A stretch of DNA of 64,000 nucleotides, taken from contig NZ_CP042331.1 in the NCBI RefSeq assembly GCF_008253865.1, positions 4,429,501 through 4,493,500 of the forward strand, read 5' to 3'. The stretch comes from Bosea sp. F3-2. GTDB taxonomy: Bacteria > Pseudomonadota > Alphaproteobacteria > Rhizobiales > Beijerinckiaceae. Shown here one piece after another: positions 62,225-64,000 of this stretch. The position numbers and the translations under genes are program-made. The notes below the pieces were generated by a model. The model searched no databases and was not told the DNA's origin. It saw only the letters and a list, made by a program, of their open reading frames with translations. Each line of letters starts with the position of its first letter. Position 1 is the first letter of the stretch.

Positions 62225-63262
62225 TCAGCCCGCGTTTGCCCGCAGCCAATCCCCGAGCGACGGGCGATGATGCCCGTCCCGTCCGGTCGTGGCAGGAGCG
62301 GTGACCATCGCGTTGAGCACGGCTTCCTGCGTCGCCTCGGCCGCGGCGCGAAAGAGCGTGTCGATCCGGCTCTCGTTCAGCGCGCGTAGCGCAACGAGGT
62401 CATTCGGTTGGTCATGGTCGATCGGATCGGCCGTGCTGAAGGCGACGGCGATATCGCCGCTGCCATTGCCCCAGAAGGCCCCGAGCCGGGCGAGGCCGGC
62501 ACCGCCGCGCCGCGCGACCCGATGCAGCTGCCGCGATTCCAGCGGCACGTCGGTGGCGATGACGAGGATGACCGAACCGCGCTCGCCCTGTGGCGGTGCT
62601 CTCGGCGGGACGGGGCGGCGGCCGTCGGGCAGGACGAGATCGCCGGCATTGCCGAAATTCGCCAGCGCGAGCACGCCGAGAACGTGTCCAGTCCCGTCGA
62701 GATCGAAGCGCCGCGAGGCCGTGCCGATGCCGCCCTTGAAGCCGAAGGCGCTCATGCCGGTGCCGGCGCCGACTGCACCTTCCGCGACCGGCCCGGAGGC
62801 GGCGGCGTCGAGCGCGGCGAAGGCGTGCTCCTGCGTCAGCGGGCGGGCGCGAATGTCCGAAAGATAGCCGTCATTGCATTCGAGCACGATCGGGTTGACC
62901 GTCCCGGTCTGCCGGCCGATGTCGGGATTGGCGGCGAGCGCGCGGGTGACCAGCGCGTCGAAGCCGGTGCCGACCGACAAGGTGTTTCCCAGCAGCAGCG
63001 GCGTCTCGATCTGGCCGAGCTCGGCGAGCTGCATCAATCCCGCGCTTTTGCCGAAGCCGTTGATGACGTCGACCGCTGCGCGGACCTTGCGGCGGAAGAG
63101 GTTGCCGTCATGCGGCAGCAGTGCCGTGAAGCCGGTGAGGATATCACCGTCGTGCAGGGTATAATGACCGAGCTTCACCCCCGGCACGTCGGTGACGGCG
63201 TTGAGCGGGCCAGGCTCCATGATGCCGCAGGAGAGGCCGAAATCGCGCAAGCGCTGGGTCAT
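62225..63262 (-). CDS. P1-family peptidase (DmpA/BapA-like aminopeptidase)
   Basis: Self-processing Ntn-type serine aminopeptidase that can act on D-amino acid amides or beta-peptides. The 345 residues include NAVTDVPGVKLGHYTL, GNTLSVGTGFDALVTRAL and NDGYLSD. GERGSVILVIATDVPLESRQ contains the Gly-Ser autocleavage site that frees the nucleophilic serine. ATG 63262 chosen; an upstream ATG at 63301 is possible. No signal peptide. Confidence 0.88.
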   Translation of the reverse strand: MTQRLRDFGLSCGIMEPGPLNAVTDVPGVKLGHYTLHDGDILTGFTALLPHDGNLFRRKVRAAVDVINGFGKSAGLMQLAELGQIETPLLLGNTLSVGTGFDALVTRALAANPDIGRQTGTVNPIVLECNDGYLSDIRARPLTQEHAFAALDAAASGPVAEGAVGAGTGMSAFGFKGGIGTASRRFDLDGTGHVLGVLALANFGNAGDLVLPDGRRPVPPRAPPQGERGSVILVIATDVPLESRQLHRVARRGGAGLARLGAFWGNGSGDIAVAFSTADPIDHDQPNDLVALRALNESRIDTLFRAAAEATQEAVLNAMVTAPATTGRDGHHRPSLGDWLRANAG

Positions 63263-63393
63263 GATGCCGGGTCTCGATGGGTCGTGCGGCGGGAATAGCA
63301 TGGGCGAGCGCCGGCTCAAGCGCGTGCAGCGCTGGGCGGAGTGAACGGTAGGGCAGTCCGCGCGTTTGATATGGCGAAGCAGGGAGTGCGCCG

Positions 63394-63825
63394 ATGTCCG
63401 ATCCGTTCCATCTGCAGCGCTTTGTCGATGCGCAGGAATCGACCTGGGCCGCGGCGCTCGCGGAGGTGAAGGCGGGGCGCAAGCGCAGCCACTGGATCTG
63501 GTTCGTCTTCCCGCAGATGCGCGGGCTGGGCTTCTCGTCGACCTCGGAGTTCTACGGCATCGGCTCGCTCGAAGAGGCGCGGGCCTATCTGGCGCATCCG
63601 GTTCTCGGGCCGCGACTCGTCGCCATCACGGAAGCGGTGCTGACGCATGAGGGGCGCAGCGCAAACGCGATCTTCGGATCGCCCGACGACATGAAGCTGC
63701 GCTCTTCGATGACGCTGTTCGATGCCGCGAGCGGGGATGGCGCCAATCCCTATCGTGCCGTGCTGCGCCGCTTCTTCGGCGACATTCCCGATCCGCGCAC
63801 CTTGGAGTTGCTCGGAAAGAGCTAG
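63394..63825 (+). CDS. DUF1810 family protein
   Basis: Conserved cytosolic protein of unknown function, 143 residues. It shows the family's DPFHLQRFVDAQ start, SHWIWFVFPQMRGLGFS, EFYGIGSLEEARAYLAHP and the C-terminal YRAVLRRFFG. Similar proteins are distantly related to NADAR-type ADP-ribose metabolism proteins. No operon partner. Confidence 0.9.
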   Translation: MSDPFHLQRFVDAQESTWAAALAEVKAGRKRSHWIWFVFPQMRGLGFSSTSEFYGIGSLEEARAYLAHPVLGPRLVAITEAVLTHEGRSANAIFGSPDDMKLRSSMTLFDAASGDGANPYRAVLRRFFGDIPDPRTLELLGKS

Positions 63826-63827
63826 CC

Positions 63828-64000
63828 TCAGCGGGGCAGGACCGTGCCGAGCCCCTGTGCGCGGGCTTGCGCGACGGCGAGATGCGCCAGGGCCAGGTCG
63901 GCGAAGGCGACGCCGCGGAAGGCGAAGAGCGATCGCCCCGCGGCTGCCGTCGGATGTGGCGCTCCGGCCAACGCGATCAGGTCATGCTGGAAGGCGACGG
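63828..64000 (-). CDS. partial C-terminus, ornithine cyclodeaminase/mu-crystallin-like
   Basis: Only the last 57 residues are visible, ending SLFAFRGVAFADLALAHLAV and then AQARAQGLGTVLPR. The F-x-x-x-G-x-A-x-x-D-L-A-x-A pattern near the end resembles the last helices of ornithine cyclodeaminase-family enzymes. The assignment is tentative because the N-terminal Rossmann domain lies outside the window. Confidence 0.5.
   Translation of the reverse strand, partial: VAFQHDLIALAGAPHPTAAAGRSLFAFRGVAFADLALAHLAVAQARAQGLGTVLPR

Overview
The window is GC-rich chromosomal DNA with about 60 protein-coding genes, no tRNA or rRNA genes, no insertion sequences and no CRISPR array. Gene content suggests an alphaproteobacterium of the Hyphomicrobiales, possibly Bosea-like (inference): a hmu heme-uptake locus with an Irr-type iron box, mesaconyl-CoA hydratase of the ethylmalonyl-CoA pathway, an sdhCDAB operon, ObgE, a Hyphomicrobiales-style VPAG-motif toxin, many periplasmic binding proteins, and families of palindromic intergenic repeats.

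Layout. 1-5.0 kb: end of an L,D-transpeptidase, then heme uptake: hmuTUV leftward, and an IsdG-type heme oxygenase plus the heme carrier HutX rightward, across a regulatory gap with an Irr-like box and a perfect inverted repeat. 5.1-8.1 kb: polysaccharide flippase, tyrosine phosphatase, inorganic pyrophosphatase. 8.2-15.7 kb: central metabolism, with a CitE-type CoA-ester lyase, DUF429 protein, PLP dehydratase, mesaconyl-CoA hydratase and sdhCDAB. 15.9-18.0 kb: D-amino-acid dehydrogenase-like enzyme and glutamine amidotransferase. 18.1-23.3 kb: TetR-adaptor-RND efflux operon with a perfect 26-bp operator. 23.3-25.1 kb: candidate nuclease toxin with overlapping putative immunity gene. 25.2-31.6 kb: HxlR, reductase, EamA exporter, LysR, ObgE, an unknown gene and a DSD1-type PLP enzyme. 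31.7-33.6 kb: MsbA-like ABC exporter. 33.7-43.9 kb: leftward carbohydrate/nucleoside cluster (nucleoside hydrolase, single-domain sugar ATPase, binding protein, permease, SDR, FGGY kinase, two Gfo/Idh dehydrogenases, a Tat-type binding protein). 44.0-48.4 kb: ROK repressor divergent from nagB-nagA and a second Tat-type binding protein paralogous to the first. 48.5-63.3 kb: peptide/amide scavenging region with DppBC and a fused DppDF, three paralogous family-5 binding proteins, alpha/beta hydrolase, C45 acyltransferase, M29 aminopeptidase, P1 (DmpA) aminopeptidase and two GntR regulators. The window ends with a DUF1810 gene and a partial ornithine-cyclodeaminase-like gene.

The main sequence-level surprise is the repeat population. 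Composite palindromes bounded by GTCAT...ATGAC occupy at least eleven intergenic gaps. Two further families (B and C) are adjacent at two loci in opposite order, and one B copy is nested inside a composite palindrome, which implies past movement. Two copies have entered genes: one encodes the C-terminal tail of the flippase, another the N-terminal leader of the DppDF ATPase. The nuclease toxin and putative immunity pair at 23.3-25.1 kb, whose ribosome binding site sits in a hairpin, is the best candidate for an undescribed system.
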